Assembly: GCA_001462255.1 (NCBI GenBank) | Contig: LIUJ01000173.1 | Coordinates: 1 to 6,593 of the forward strand | From: Fibrobacteria bacterium GUT77 | GTDB taxonomy: Bacteria > Fibrobacterota > Chitinivibrionia > Chitinivibrionales > Chitinispirillaceae | Reading direction: 5' to 3' | DNA: 6,593 bases | Shown: positions 1 through 5,622 of the stretch, one piece after another | Numbering within the stretch: the stretch's first letter is position 1 | Layout of the letters: every line of letters starts with the position of its first letter | Program-made: the position numbers and the translations under genes | The notes under the pieces: model-generated | Database searches by the model: none | The model's input: the letters and a program-made list of their open reading frames with translations, nothing else | Told to the model about the DNA's origin: nothing

Positions 1-1326
1 TTGCGGGAGCATGAAGCACATACGGACGTCGGCTTTTTCCATTTGGTCGGCGGCTACTAAGGTGGTAACGTCTTTAAGTAAATTCAGCGCCGGGACTCCG
101 GTATCCGTTTTTTGGATTTGTTGCGACGCGATGGAGCGGATAACAGCCCTTAGCGCCGTTCTGGCGACTATCGCGGGGAAATCGTCGAGCAGCGCCTTTT
201 TGGATTGCAGGTTGATGTCGTTCACCACCACTGACTCAAACGATCGGGCGTCTCCGTCCAACCGCGCCGAAAAGCGATCTACTCTGGACGAGACCGTAAT
301 CAATTCCGGCAACGAAATTTTTACGCGGTGCACGTCCCCGGCTCTCACCTTGCCCCTATGGCTATCGGGCATATTGGGGGCTAAGCCGGTGTGCGTTACC
401 GTTTTGCCGCTTTTGGTTTTGGTGGAAAAGTAGAGGTTGCCGCCCGGAGTTATCGTGCCGGTCCAGTTCTGTTCCACCATTTTGGGTCCTTTGCCGGCGT
501 AGCCGACTATAATGATCTCGGCTTGGCCCATCTTCGCGTCCCACTTATTGGGGCCGTTGTCGGGTCTAAGGCCGAGCGAAGTTACGTCGTTTTCCCTATC
601 CCCCGCCTTGAGGCGGTCGTAGGCAAATCCCTCTACTTCGGGCGCGAGCGCCACGGGCCCCGCTCTGTAGGCTTCCGCGGACTTGTAGGTTGATATGAGC
701 GAGTTGTCCGTTTCGCCCACCTTCTCGTAAGCCAGCGCCGAGAAGAGGTGGAACATGCCGTCGGTTCGGTATTTTTTGCCGTCTCCCGCCGTGCGCTCCC
801 ACTCGTTGAAGTAGACCTGCATCTTGCGGCTCTCGACTAAGGCTTCGTCAAACTTGCCCATTGCCATAAAGTTGAGCGCCACAAGCTGGTGCAACACCGT
901 AAGTTCGTACGGTTTGCTGCGATAGGGTCTCACGTTGTCGTTTGTGAGCAACGCGGCGGCTTCGTTCGACACCGACTTTGTGAACAGGTCGTCGAAAATC
1001 CGCTCGGCTTCGAGCAGGTAAGCGTTGCTTGAGTCGTACATCTCCGCGTAGTGGAACAGTACGCCTATGTCCATATTGAACAGGAAAGCGTTGGTTACGC
1101 CGTCGCCGTAAAGCTTCTTTTGGTCCTTTTTTATTTCGGCGATTCTGGTGAGGTAGTCGTCGTCAAGCGGCTTGTCCAACACCTTTTGCCGTTGCATGGC
1201 CTTGTTGGTACACGAGGGTAACAAAAAGCAGGAGAGCAGTACCCACGCCGCTATCGCCCAAACGGACGCTTTACGACCGGATTTCTTAGGTTTCAACGAT
1301 CCTACGTCGTTTAATGCTGTTTTCAC
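1..1326 (-). CDS. COG3014-type TPR-like lipoprotein, 3' end cut by the window edge
   Basis: The open frame has 442 codons with no stop before the left edge. The start is GTG at 1326-1324, preceded by AAGGGG with a 9-nt spacer. The N-terminus is basic, then hydrophobic (about residues 22-39), with two candidate lipidation cysteines: Cys33 after VLLS and Cys39 after LLPS. Residues from about 125 read TNDNVRPYRS, then ALNFMAMGKFDEALVESRK, then a second helical pair ending in a SAEAY-like segment; these are the TPR-like signatures I associate with COG3014. Further on come EIIIVGYAGKGP and a helical part ending ADVRMCFMLPQ, which looks near the usual C-terminus, so only a few dozen residues are probably missing. 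COG3014 proteins are uncharacterised, but I remember them next to LpoB genes, as here. A role in the outer-membrane side of peptidoglycan synthesis is inference. Family call fairly firm; function unknown. Confidence 0.82.
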   Translation of the reverse strand, partial: MKTALNDVGSLKPKKSGRKASVWAIAAWVLLSCFLLPSCTNKAMQRQKVLDKPLDDDYLTRIAEIKKDQKKLYGDGVTNAFLFNMDIGVLFHYAEMYDSSNAYLLEAERIFDDLFTKSVSNEAAALLTNDNVRPYRSKPYELTVLHQLVALNFMAMGKFDEALVESRKMQVYFNEWERTAGDGKKYRTDGMFHLFSALAYEKVGETDNSLISTYKSAEAYRAGPVALAPEVEGFAYDRLKAGDRENDVTSLGLRPDNGPNKWDAKMGQAEIIIVGYAGKGPKMVEQNWTGTITPGGNLYFSTKTKSGKTVTHTGLAPNMPDSHRGKVRAGDVHRVKISLPELITVSSRVDRFSARLDGDARSFESVVVNDINLQSKKALLDDFPAIVARTALRAVIRSIASQQIQKTDTGVPALNLLKDVTTLVAADQMEKADVRMCFMLPQ

Positions 1327-1335
1327 GAAAAATAT

Positions 1336-1341
1336 CCCCTT
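1336..1341 (-). promoter_or_regulatory. Shine-Dalgarno of the COG3014-type gene
   Basis: The minus strand reads AAGGGG followed by a 9-nt spacer and GTG. The same 9-nt spacing is used by three other genes in the window, which supports the non-ATG start over the next in-frame ATG, located after the hydrophobic segment. Confidence 0.7.
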
Positions 1342-1379
1342 TTTGTATGGTTAGTGGCATACGTTTTATAACACAAAAG

Positions 1380-1408
1380 GCGTGAACGGGTTTCACACCC
1401 GTCCACGC
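1380..1408 (-). terminator. Probable intrinsic terminator downstream of the LpoB-like gene
   Basis: Inverted repeat with inner arms ACGGGT/ACCCGT, outer arms GCGTG/CACGC, one internal mismatch and a 5-nt loop. On the minus strand the stem is followed by CTTTTGTGTTAT, a broken but T-rich tail. It lies about 80 bp beyond the lpoB stop and about 54 bp before the COG3014 start, so it could end the lpoB transcript or attenuate read-through into the next gene. Confidence 0.5.
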
Positions 1409-1468
1409 GCCGTTTGTACTCACAACGTTTATCCGCGCCTAAAACACGGGGCGGTTGACTTCGTAAAA

Positions 1469-1491
1469 CGTTACCGTAACGGCGGCGTTAC
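1469..1491 (-). other. Overlapping alternative hairpins at the lpoB stop
   Basis: Three 6-nt segments, CGTTAC, GTAACG and CGTTAC, can form either of two mutually exclusive hairpins: 1469-1481 (1-nt spacer) or 1476-1491 (4-nt spacer). On the minus strand the distal one is followed by TTTTACG. This could be a weak first terminator ahead of the stronger one at 1380-1408, or a 3' stability element. No function can be assigned from sequence alone. Confidence 0.35.
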
Positions 1492-2099
1492 AACCTCGCG
1501 CCGGCGCGTTCGACGTACTTTTTAATCTTCTTCTCCCCTATCCACACCTTTTTTGTGGACTCAAGCTCAATCAGTTCCATATTGACTTGATAGAATATGA
1601 CTGAGCGTTTCCCTTCTCTGTCTACTATTGTGCTGATGTTTCCGGTCATCATGAGATCGGCGCCTTGCTCTTCGCCCATATCGGAGCGGGAGGTGACGGC
1701 GGTATTTTCCTGTTGATCTTCCCTCTCGTCGCGGATTTGTTGGCGCTCCGTTTTAGACGCCACAAACTCTACGTCGCCGGAGTTCAGAAGCTGACGCTCT
1801 ATGTCCTTTACGAAAGTTTCCACGCTTATGTGCTCGTGACTCTTGTTGACGATTCGTCCCACTATAACCGTGGGTACCTTATTCGACTCTTTCCACTTGT
1901 ATATCCAGCGTTGGTTGAGCGCGTCTTTGATCATCTCTTCCGCCACAAGCCGAGAATCGGTGTCGTTCCACCTGCCGGACAGGTCGATGGTTGAGTCTGA
2001 GTTCACGCGCGCCACCTGCGTGTTACCGGCGCAACCGGCAATCACGAGGGACATTAAAAGATAGCCCGCAAAGTTTGTCTTACGTTGTTTACGTTGCAT
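1488..2099 (-). CDS. lpoB: LpoB-like penicillin-binding protein activator lipoprotein
   Basis: This 203-aa lipoprotein has a basic N-terminus, a hydrophobic stretch and the canonical lipobox VIAGC, lipidated at Cys23. The mature protein starts with a short linker, then STIDLSGRWNDTDSRLVAEE, a segment I recognise from LpoB-type activators of diverse diderm phyla. Further typical features are a TVIVGRIVNKSHEHIS strand, a DIERQLLNSGDVEFV helix-strand (replication of a TolB-N-like fold), the ADLMMTGNI strand and a KKVWIGEKKIKKY C-terminus. In Escherichia coli, LpoB is anchored in the outer membrane and stimulates the class A synthase PBP1b; the partner here is not in the window. The 5' GTG two codons upstream is rejected because AGGAG lies only 1 nt from it but 7 nt from the ATG at 2099. 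The long disordered outer linker of E. coli LpoB is absent, as in many homologues. Subfamily and partner remain open. Confidence 0.83.
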   Translation of the reverse strand: MQRKQRKTNFAGYLLMSLVIAGCAGNTQVARVNSDSTIDLSGRWNDTDSRLVAEEMIKDALNQRWIYKWKESNKVPTVIVGRIVNKSHEHISVETFVKDIERQLLNSGDVEFVASKTERQQIRDEREDQQENTAVTSRSDMGEEQGADLMMTGNISTIVDREGKRSVIFYQVNMELIELESTKKVWIGEKKIKKYVERAGARL

Positions 2100-2106
2100 T
2101 GCCACT

Positions 2107-2111
2107 CTCCT
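2107..2111 (-). promoter_or_regulatory. Shine-Dalgarno that decides the lpoB start
   Basis: AGGAG on the minus strand is 7 nt from the ATG at 2099 but only 1 nt from an in-frame GTG at 2105. The spacing selects the ATG, giving a 203-aa product. Confidence 0.7.
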
Positions 2112-2132
2112 ACGATAATGTGTTTAACGAAT

Positions 2133-2164
2133 TTCGCCGGCTCATGCGCGTCATGAGCCGCGAA
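2133..2164 (-). promoter_or_regulatory. Stem-loop in the lpoB leader (operator or leader structure)
   Basis: A perfect 9-bp inverted repeat, CGGCTCATG / CATGAGCCG, flanks a 5-nt loop; if C2138 is bulged it extends to 13 bp with outer arms TTCGC / GCGAA. It is not followed by a T-run on either strand, so it is unlikely to be a terminator. It sits between the candidate promoter at 2186-2212 and the Shine-Dalgarno, 21 nt upstream of the latter, so it could be a protein-binding operator or an mRNA leader hairpin that affects stability or translation. Confidence 0.5.
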
Positions 2165-2181
2165 TTTGACATGGTAAACTG

Positions 2182-2207
2182 AAAAATAATATACGCGCGC
2201 CGCGCGT
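2182..2207 (-). terminator. Possible terminator after the 181-aa secreted protein gene
   Basis: The arms ACGCGC / GCGCGT around a 3-nt loop are followed on the minus strand by ATATTATTTTTC, 15 nt beyond the stop of the gene at 2222. The short GC stem and T-rich tail fit an intrinsic terminator. The same bases also serve the promoter reading, so one or both may be true. Confidence 0.35.
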
Positions 2208-2212
2208 GTCAA
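2186..2212 (-). promoter_or_regulatory. Candidate lpoB promoter with GC palindrome in its spacer
   Basis: The minus strand has TTGACA (2212-2207), a perfect -35 match, then a 15-nt spacer and TATTAT (2191-2186), a good -10 match. The spacer is slightly short for a standard housekeeping promoter; TTATTT gives a 17-nt spacer but a weaker box. The GC-rich palindrome 2193-2207 fills the spacer, a position where a bound regulator would block polymerase. Sigma-factor consensus in this lineage is assumed. Confidence 0.4.
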
Positions 2213-2221
2213 GAAAAAATT

Positions 2222-2767
2222 CTACTTTCCTACCGAACAAAGCACGTTTTGTTGTTGCGACACCCAAATTTGCGCCCGTTTCTTAGCGTTGTCCCCGGCG
2301 GCCTCCGGCGACGTGTAATAATACCTTCTGTTGGAGCGACCGGCAAAGATGTTCCCCTCGCCCGGATCGGACGTGAAGGGCGGGGCCTCTTTCATTATGA
2401 TCCTCTCCTCCGTCCGCGTGACCGGAGCCGTCCCCTCCAGCGAGTTTTGCGTGATGATGATGAGCAACTTTTGTCGTACCTTGTAGCTCACCCTAACGGA
2501 TGCCGTATAAACCTTTACGTGGTCGTTCTTTCCGGCCTCGCCGTTGATCTCCTTAAGGTACTCCGTGCTTGCCGTTACGTCCGCTTCCAATTCTTTCATC
2601 GACGGAAGGGCGACAATGCACTCCTCAAGCAACTTTTCAGTGACATTGGACTTTCCGTCCACATCAGAAGCCCCTTGTACTACCACAAGCTTACCGCTCT
2701 TTTGAGCAAACGCGCTTGCGGCAAACATAACACAAAAAAACGCAACGGTCAAAAACTTGCCCTTCAT
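2222..2767 (-). CDS. Secreted or periplasmic protein of unknown function
   Basis: This 181-aa protein is not recognised. A clear type I signal peptide (MKGK, a hydrophobic core, then A-F-A) predicts cleavage between residues 21 and 22. The mature part of about 160 aa begins with a strand (KLVVVQGASDV), then a mixed segment, then alternating strands around residues 84-108 (VKVYTASVRVSYKV, KLLIIIT), a Pro/Gly-rich stretch around 128-140, an RRYYY cluster at 148-151, and a terminal helix AKKRAQIWVSQQQ. Two cysteines remain after cleavage, Cys50 and Cys177, which could form a disulfide. Consensus AGGAGG stands 9 nt before the ATG. The gene lies 74 bp after the beta-barrel gene and upstream of lpoB, so an envelope role linked to one of them is inference. 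A distant resemblance to LPP20-like strand patterns was considered but is too weak to call. Confidence 0.8.
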   Translation of the reverse strand: MKGKFLTVAFFCVMFAASAFAQKSGKLVVVQGASDVDGKSNVTEKLLEECIVALPSMKELEADVTASTEYLKEINGEAGKNDHVKVYTASVRVSYKVRQKLLIIITQNSLEGTAPVTRTEERIIMKEAPPFTSDPGEGNIFAGRSNRRYYYTSPEAAGDNAKKRAQIWVSQQQNVLCSVGK

Positions 2768-2841
2768 AGTACCGCTCCTCCTGTTAAGGTATGTTTTTCT
2801 GCCAATTTTCTTTCCTATAGTTTAGCGAAATCCGCGGTTTT

Positions 2842-3417
2842 TTAATAATCCATACTCTTTATGTTGCGCAAATTGCTGAAAAACAGCACGCCTACGTCCA
2901 CGCCGATCCCCATATCTTTGGTTTTGTCGACTACATAATGGTAAGGTACCCGAAACCTTACGTCCACAGTATTTGTAAGCTCCAACGCTATACCGATATG
3001 CGCGGTCGCCGACACCCCAAAGGCCGCTCCAAAATCATCCTTAGCGCTATTTCTATCAAAATAGTGCGCCCCGATTCCGGCCCCGATAAACGGCTTAACT
3101 CTTTGAGAGGAGAGGTAATAATCGCCGCCGAGATCAATCCCAAAATTAAGCAAACTGTTTCCGGCGTACCAATTAATATCGGCAAAAAGGGCAAAATTCT
3201 CGGTAAAATCAAACGAATTCATCAAAACGACCTTCCCAAAAGCCTGCCCGCACGAATCTATGAACTCGTCGTTGAGGGCATACAACCCTCCTCCGGCGAC
3301 GCCGAAACTATAAATCTTGAGGGGTGAGGTGGGTATGCCGCTCTCGGATACGTTGCCGCCGAGCGCCGTGCCGGTCAAAACGCAGACCGCCGTCAAACAG
3401 ACAAATGCTTTTTTCAT
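2842..3417 (-). CDS. Small outer-membrane beta-barrel protein (porin-like, OMP_b-brl type)
   Basis: This 191-aa protein has a signal peptide (MKKAF, hydrophobic core, A-L-G, likely cleaved after residue 20). The mature part alternates polar and hydrophobic or aromatic residues in strands separated by short turns: LKIYSFGVAGGGLYAL, FALFADINWYAG, LNFGIDLGGDYYL, VKPFIGAGIGAHYF, AHIGIALELT, VDVRFRVPYHYVV and MGIGVDVGVLFFS. The VKPFIGAGIGAHYF strand is the typical signature of eight-stranded barrels of the OMP_b-brl family. The chain ends in Tyr after a short extension, whereas classic substrates of the barrel-assembly machinery usually end on the last strand with an aromatic residue. GGAGG lies 5 nt before the ATG. 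No OmpA-like peptidoglycan-binding domain follows, so it is a barrel only. Ligand or transport function cannot be told. The gap to the next gene (2768-2841) shows no clear terminator, so the two may be co-transcribed. Confidence 0.82.
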   Translation of the reverse strand: MKKAFVCLTAVCVLTGTALGGNVSESGIPTSPLKIYSFGVAGGGLYALNDEFIDSCGQAFGKVVLMNSFDFTENFALFADINWYAGNSLLNFGIDLGGDYYLSSQRVKPFIGAGIGAHYFDRNSAKDDFGAAFGVSATAHIGIALELTNTVDVRFRVPYHYVVDKTKDMGIGVDVGVLFFSNLRNIKSMDY

Positions 3418-3441
3418 ACGTCCCTCCGTTGTATAAGTGCG

Positions 3442-3469
3442 GCGGAAGCGTAAAGATCAACGCCTCCGC
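3442..3469 (-). promoter_or_regulatory. Stem-loop in the barrel-gene leader
   Basis: Arms of 10 nt, 3442-3451 and 3460-3469, flank an 8-nt loop. In the minus-strand transcript all ten positions pair (one as G-U), while the plus-strand version would carry an A-C mismatch, so the structure favours the sense of the downstream gene. It ends about 15 nt before the Shine-Dalgarno and has no T-run, so a leader stability or translation element is more likely than a terminator. Confidence 0.5.
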
Positions 3470-3474
3470 GATAC

Positions 3475-3496
3475 CGGGTTTGGCGGCCAACCCCCG
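3475..3496 (-). other. Second leader hairpin upstream of the barrel gene
   Basis: GGGTTTGG and CCAACCC pair around a CGG loop with one bulged base, and C/G bases outside can lengthen the stem. It lies 6 nt upstream of the hairpin at 3442-3469. Together the two give the barrel mRNA a highly structured 5' leader if transcription begins at the promoter proposed at 3559-3586. Confidence 0.35.
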
Positions 3497-3558
3497 CCCT
3501 TACTACGCCCCGGCGCGATGCTATGGCCGTATTCCATAATGATTAGAACTTATTTGCG

Positions 3559-3586
3559 TCTATATTGTTACCGTTTTTTTTGTAAA
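3559..3586 (-). promoter_or_regulatory. Candidate promoter of the beta-barrel gene
   Basis: The minus strand shows TTTACA (3586-3581), a 16-nt spacer containing a run of A residues, and TATAGA (3564-3559). This implies a 5' leader of about 130 nt that contains both hairpins. The boxes lie just after the stop of the TPR gene, where no convincing terminator is visible, so read-through from the TPR gene is also possible. Confidence 0.35.
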
Positions 3587-3601
3587 CGCCCTCGGACGCC
3601 G

Positions 3602-5464
3602 TTATTCTTTGGGTTCGGGGGTTTTCGTTTTTGCGCCGTCGGCCTCGTTTCCGTCTTCGAGCTCTACGGTTGTTCCGTCTCCGGCCGCCGTTCTTCGCCG
3701 TTTGCGTACCTCTATCGAATCGCGGGCTACGGCTATGCGCGGGGCGGCGTTGTTTTTGCAGTATACCGACTCCGGGTATTTGGCGCAAAGTTCCTCGTAG
3801 AGGGTCATAGCCGCTCTGTTTTTATTCATTACGTTGTTTGTGTACCACGCGGCGGCGTAGAGGCTTTTTGGGGCTACGTCGAGGTCGGGGTACTGTTGAT
3901 AGACTCCGTAAAAGGCTTTGACCGCCTCTACCGGGTTGTTTTCCACGAGCGCCTCGGCCGCCCTGAAGTCGCGTTCCGCCGCCTCCCGTCGCGTTGTTAC
4001 CGTGACCTCCTCGTCGAGTTCTATTTGCGCGCGTCTCGCGTATTCGGTTCCCCCGTACTCGCCGGCGACCGTCCTGAATAAGCTGTCCGCGTTTGCCGTG
4101 TTTTTCAGTCCGTCTCTCGCGGCGAACGCCGCCGCTAAGAGGGATCGCGGGCGGTAGGTTGAGTCGACCGACGTATCGGCCGCGAGTTCCAAGTAGTATA
4201 TGTACGCCGAATCCGGCGCCTCAAGCTCAAAGCGGAATATTTCCGCCGCAGAGTAGCGCGCGGCGGCGGGGATTTTACCCGTGGCGGAGTCCGGCTTGCG
4301 CAGTTCCCGCAACTTTTTTAGGGCGGCAAACCGGGTGGAGGCCAAGCCGCCCACAGACGTAGCACCGAACTTCGACGCCTCCCCGAACTCCGCCTCGGCC
4401 AGGTCGAGATCGCCCTGTCCCTGGTATATGAGCGCGAGTTCGTAGGAGGCGCGTCCGCACAAGCTCATCGTATCGGCTTTGGCGGCGTCTTTTTCCAGCG
4501 CGTCGGCGCACATTTCGTTTATCTCTTCCAATAGCGCTATAGCCTCGTCGAGGCGCCCCATTCGGCGCAGTACGCGGGCGGTGTAGTATACAATCTCGTA
4601 TTTTTGCTTCGCGTACATGCGGTTTTTCCTCATGGCCGTAAGGTGGCTCAAGGCGGCGTCCAACGAGTCCATGGCGTCGAGGCAAAAGTAGATTGAGCGG
4701 TTTACCCGGAACATCAGGTAGGGGTGCCTGCGGCTGCGCGGCGCGCCGCGCAGGAGTCCCAGCGCCTTTTCGTACTGCCTAAGCTCGTAGTTCAGATCGG
4801 CCATTTTAAGTATTATGTCGAGCCGTTTCTCCATGGGGAGCGACGAAAGTCCGCCTATCCCCTCGAGCAGTCCGAGCGCCCGCGAGTGCCCCCCGCGTCG
4901 CAACGCTATTTCCACGAGGAGCAGCGTAATCTCCTGATTTTTGTCCAACTGCGGGTGGCTGTTCAAGAGCTCCGTCAGTATCTCTTCCGCGAGCGTGAGG
5001 TTGTCCATCATTATATGCGCCTTGGCCGTGTAAATTCGCGACTCCGGCACAAGGCGGCTGTCGGGGTACAGCGTTTGCAGGTCGCGCATGCGTCCTACCG
5101 ACACCGAGAAGTCTTTTTTATAAAACGCGGCCTTACCCATAAGAAAATGGGCTCGGTCTTGGTGTTTTTTGTCTCGCGGGTAAACTTCCATCATCTTAAG
5201 CGATTTTTCCACGGCTCTGTCGTACTTGGCCGCTATTTTTTCGGTAGGCGTTACGACCAAGCTGTCCGGGAAGACCCGCATGAGCTTTTTATGGTCGCGC
5301 CAAGCGACGGTGTAGGCCTCCTCGGCGTTGTAGAAGGTGTTGTAGTACGGGTGGCAGTTTACGCCTAATATCGCCATCGCCGACAACAACGACGACAGTA
5401 TCGCGGCGGGCGCTTTATACCCGTATTTTCGTTTGCTTTTTATATATTTCACGCCGAATCCCAT
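3602..5464 (-). CDS. Large TPR-repeat, probably membrane-anchored envelope protein
   Basis: The 620-aa product starts at the ATG at 5464, supported by AAAGGG 9 nt upstream; an open frame reaching to 5608 lacks such support and would hide the signal. Residues 1-36 are a basic segment then a hydrophobic stretch. Cys37 is followed by HPYYNTFYNAEEAY, reminiscent of TPR lipoproteins of Fibrobacterota and other FCB bacteria. The residue before the cysteine is Asn, unlike a standard lipobox (Gly, Ala or Ser). TPR-like helical pairs occupy about 80-240, 290-365 and 493-577, many ending in YP-D/E-S turns (LYPDSRLVPES, YPESVYCK) as in BamD/YbgF-type repeats. A charged tail follows from 587 (KRRR, then Glu/Asp-rich, ending TPEPKE). 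TPR proteins of this kind act as scaffolds in outer-membrane or peptidoglycan machinery; no partner can be named. It is transcribed divergently from the lipoprotein gene at 5623. Confidence 0.83.
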   Translation of the reverse strand: MGFGVKYIKSKRKYGYKAPAAILSSLLSAMAILGVNCHPYYNTFYNAEEAYTVAWRDHKKLMRVFPDSLVVTPTEKIAAKYDRAVEKSLKMMEVYPRDKKHQDRAHFLMGKAAFYKKDFSVSVGRMRDLQTLYPDSRLVPESRIYTAKAHIMMDNLTLAEEILTELLNSHPQLDKNQEITLLLVEIALRRGGHSRALGLLEGIGGLSSLPMEKRLDIILKMADLNYELRQYEKALGLLRGAPRSRRHPYLMFRVNRSIYFCLDAMDSLDAALSHLTAMRKNRMYAKQKYEIVYYTARVLRRMGRLDEAIALLEEINEMCADALEKDAAKADTMSLCGRASYELALIYQGQGDLDLAEAEFGEASKFGATSVGGLASTRFAALKKLRELRKPDSATGKIPAAARYSAAEIFRFELEAPDSAYIYYLELAADTSVDSTYRPRSLLAAAFAARDGLKNTANADSLFRTVAGEYGGTEYARRAQIELDEEVTVTTRREAAERDFRAAEALVENNPVEAVKAFYGVYQQYPDLDVAPKSLYAAAWYTNNVMNKNRAAMTLYEELCAKYPESVYCKNNAAPRIAVARDSIEVRKRRRTAAGDGTTVELEDGNEADGAKTKTPEPKE

Positions 5465-5473
5465 CGCGTTTGG

Positions 5474-5479
5474 CCCTTT
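5474..5479 (-). promoter_or_regulatory. Shine-Dalgarno that decides the TPR gene start
   Basis: AAAGGG on the minus strand lies 9 nt before the ATG at 5464. The upstream ATG at 5608 would add 48 residues ahead of the signal segment and would read through the divergent promoter region, so it is rejected. Confidence 0.65.
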
Positions 5480-5492
5480 GGCATTTATACGG

Positions 5493-5522
5493 AATATACA
5501 TTGCTCCGCGGTAGAAAAGCAA
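5493..5522 (-). promoter_or_regulatory. Candidate promoter of the TPR gene
   Basis: TTGCTT (5522-5517) and TATATT (5498-5493) on the minus strand are separated by 18 nt. Initiation would fall about 20 nt upstream of the ATG, leaving a short leader that still contains the Shine-Dalgarno. An alternative -10 (TATAAA at 5489-5484) would leave almost no leader. Confidence 0.4.
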
Positions 5523-5546
5523 ATTCTGGCATAAATCTTTATAGTC

Positions 5547-5603
5547 TTTGATTTTGACGTCGCGTTAATGTATATTGTATGAATACGCAAAAACGAAATC
5601 AAA
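5547..5603. repeat. Imperfect inverted repeat in the divergent promoter region
   Basis: TTTGATTTTG at 5547-5556 and CGAAATCAAA at 5594-5603 are inverted copies matching at 9 of 10 positions, separated by 37 nt, and they bracket the candidate -10 box of the plus-strand gene. The arrangement could be two half-sites for a regulator shared by both divergent genes. The left arm also matches the unit of the hexamer array at 6421-6582. Confidence 0.35.
5554..5583 (+). promoter_or_regulatory. Candidate promoter of the 257-aa lipoprotein gene
   Basis: TTGACG (5554-5559), an 18-nt spacer and TATGAA (5578-5583) on the plus strand resemble -35 and -10 boxes. Transcription would start near 5590, leaving a leader of about 30 nt with AAGGG at 5609-5613. 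The -35 box overlaps the array-like GATTTTGAC sequence. Confidence 0.4.
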
Positions 5604-5622
5604 ACCATAAGGGCGTGTTTCC

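Noticed and set aside
11..693. Plus-strand open frames opposite the COG3014-type gene
   Set aside because: The minus-strand frame is open for 442 codons and carries recognised family motifs; the plus frames show none.
2249..2845. Plus-strand open frame of 198 codons opposite the 181-aa secreted protein gene
   Set aside because: The opposite strand has a signal peptide, a consensus ribosome binding site and plausible protein composition. The plus frame has no such start signal and looks like an antisense shadow.
3437..5368. Several plus-strand open frames of 60 to 214 codons opposite the TPR gene
   Set aside because: They lie antisense to a long, coherent TPR protein, have Arg- or Phe/Tyr-rich compositions typical of shadows, and lack ribosome binding sites.
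5465..5608. N-terminal extension of the TPR protein to the ATG at 5608
   Set aside because: It would place 48 residues before the signal segment and run through both candidate promoters; the ATG at 5464 has a good ribosome binding site.
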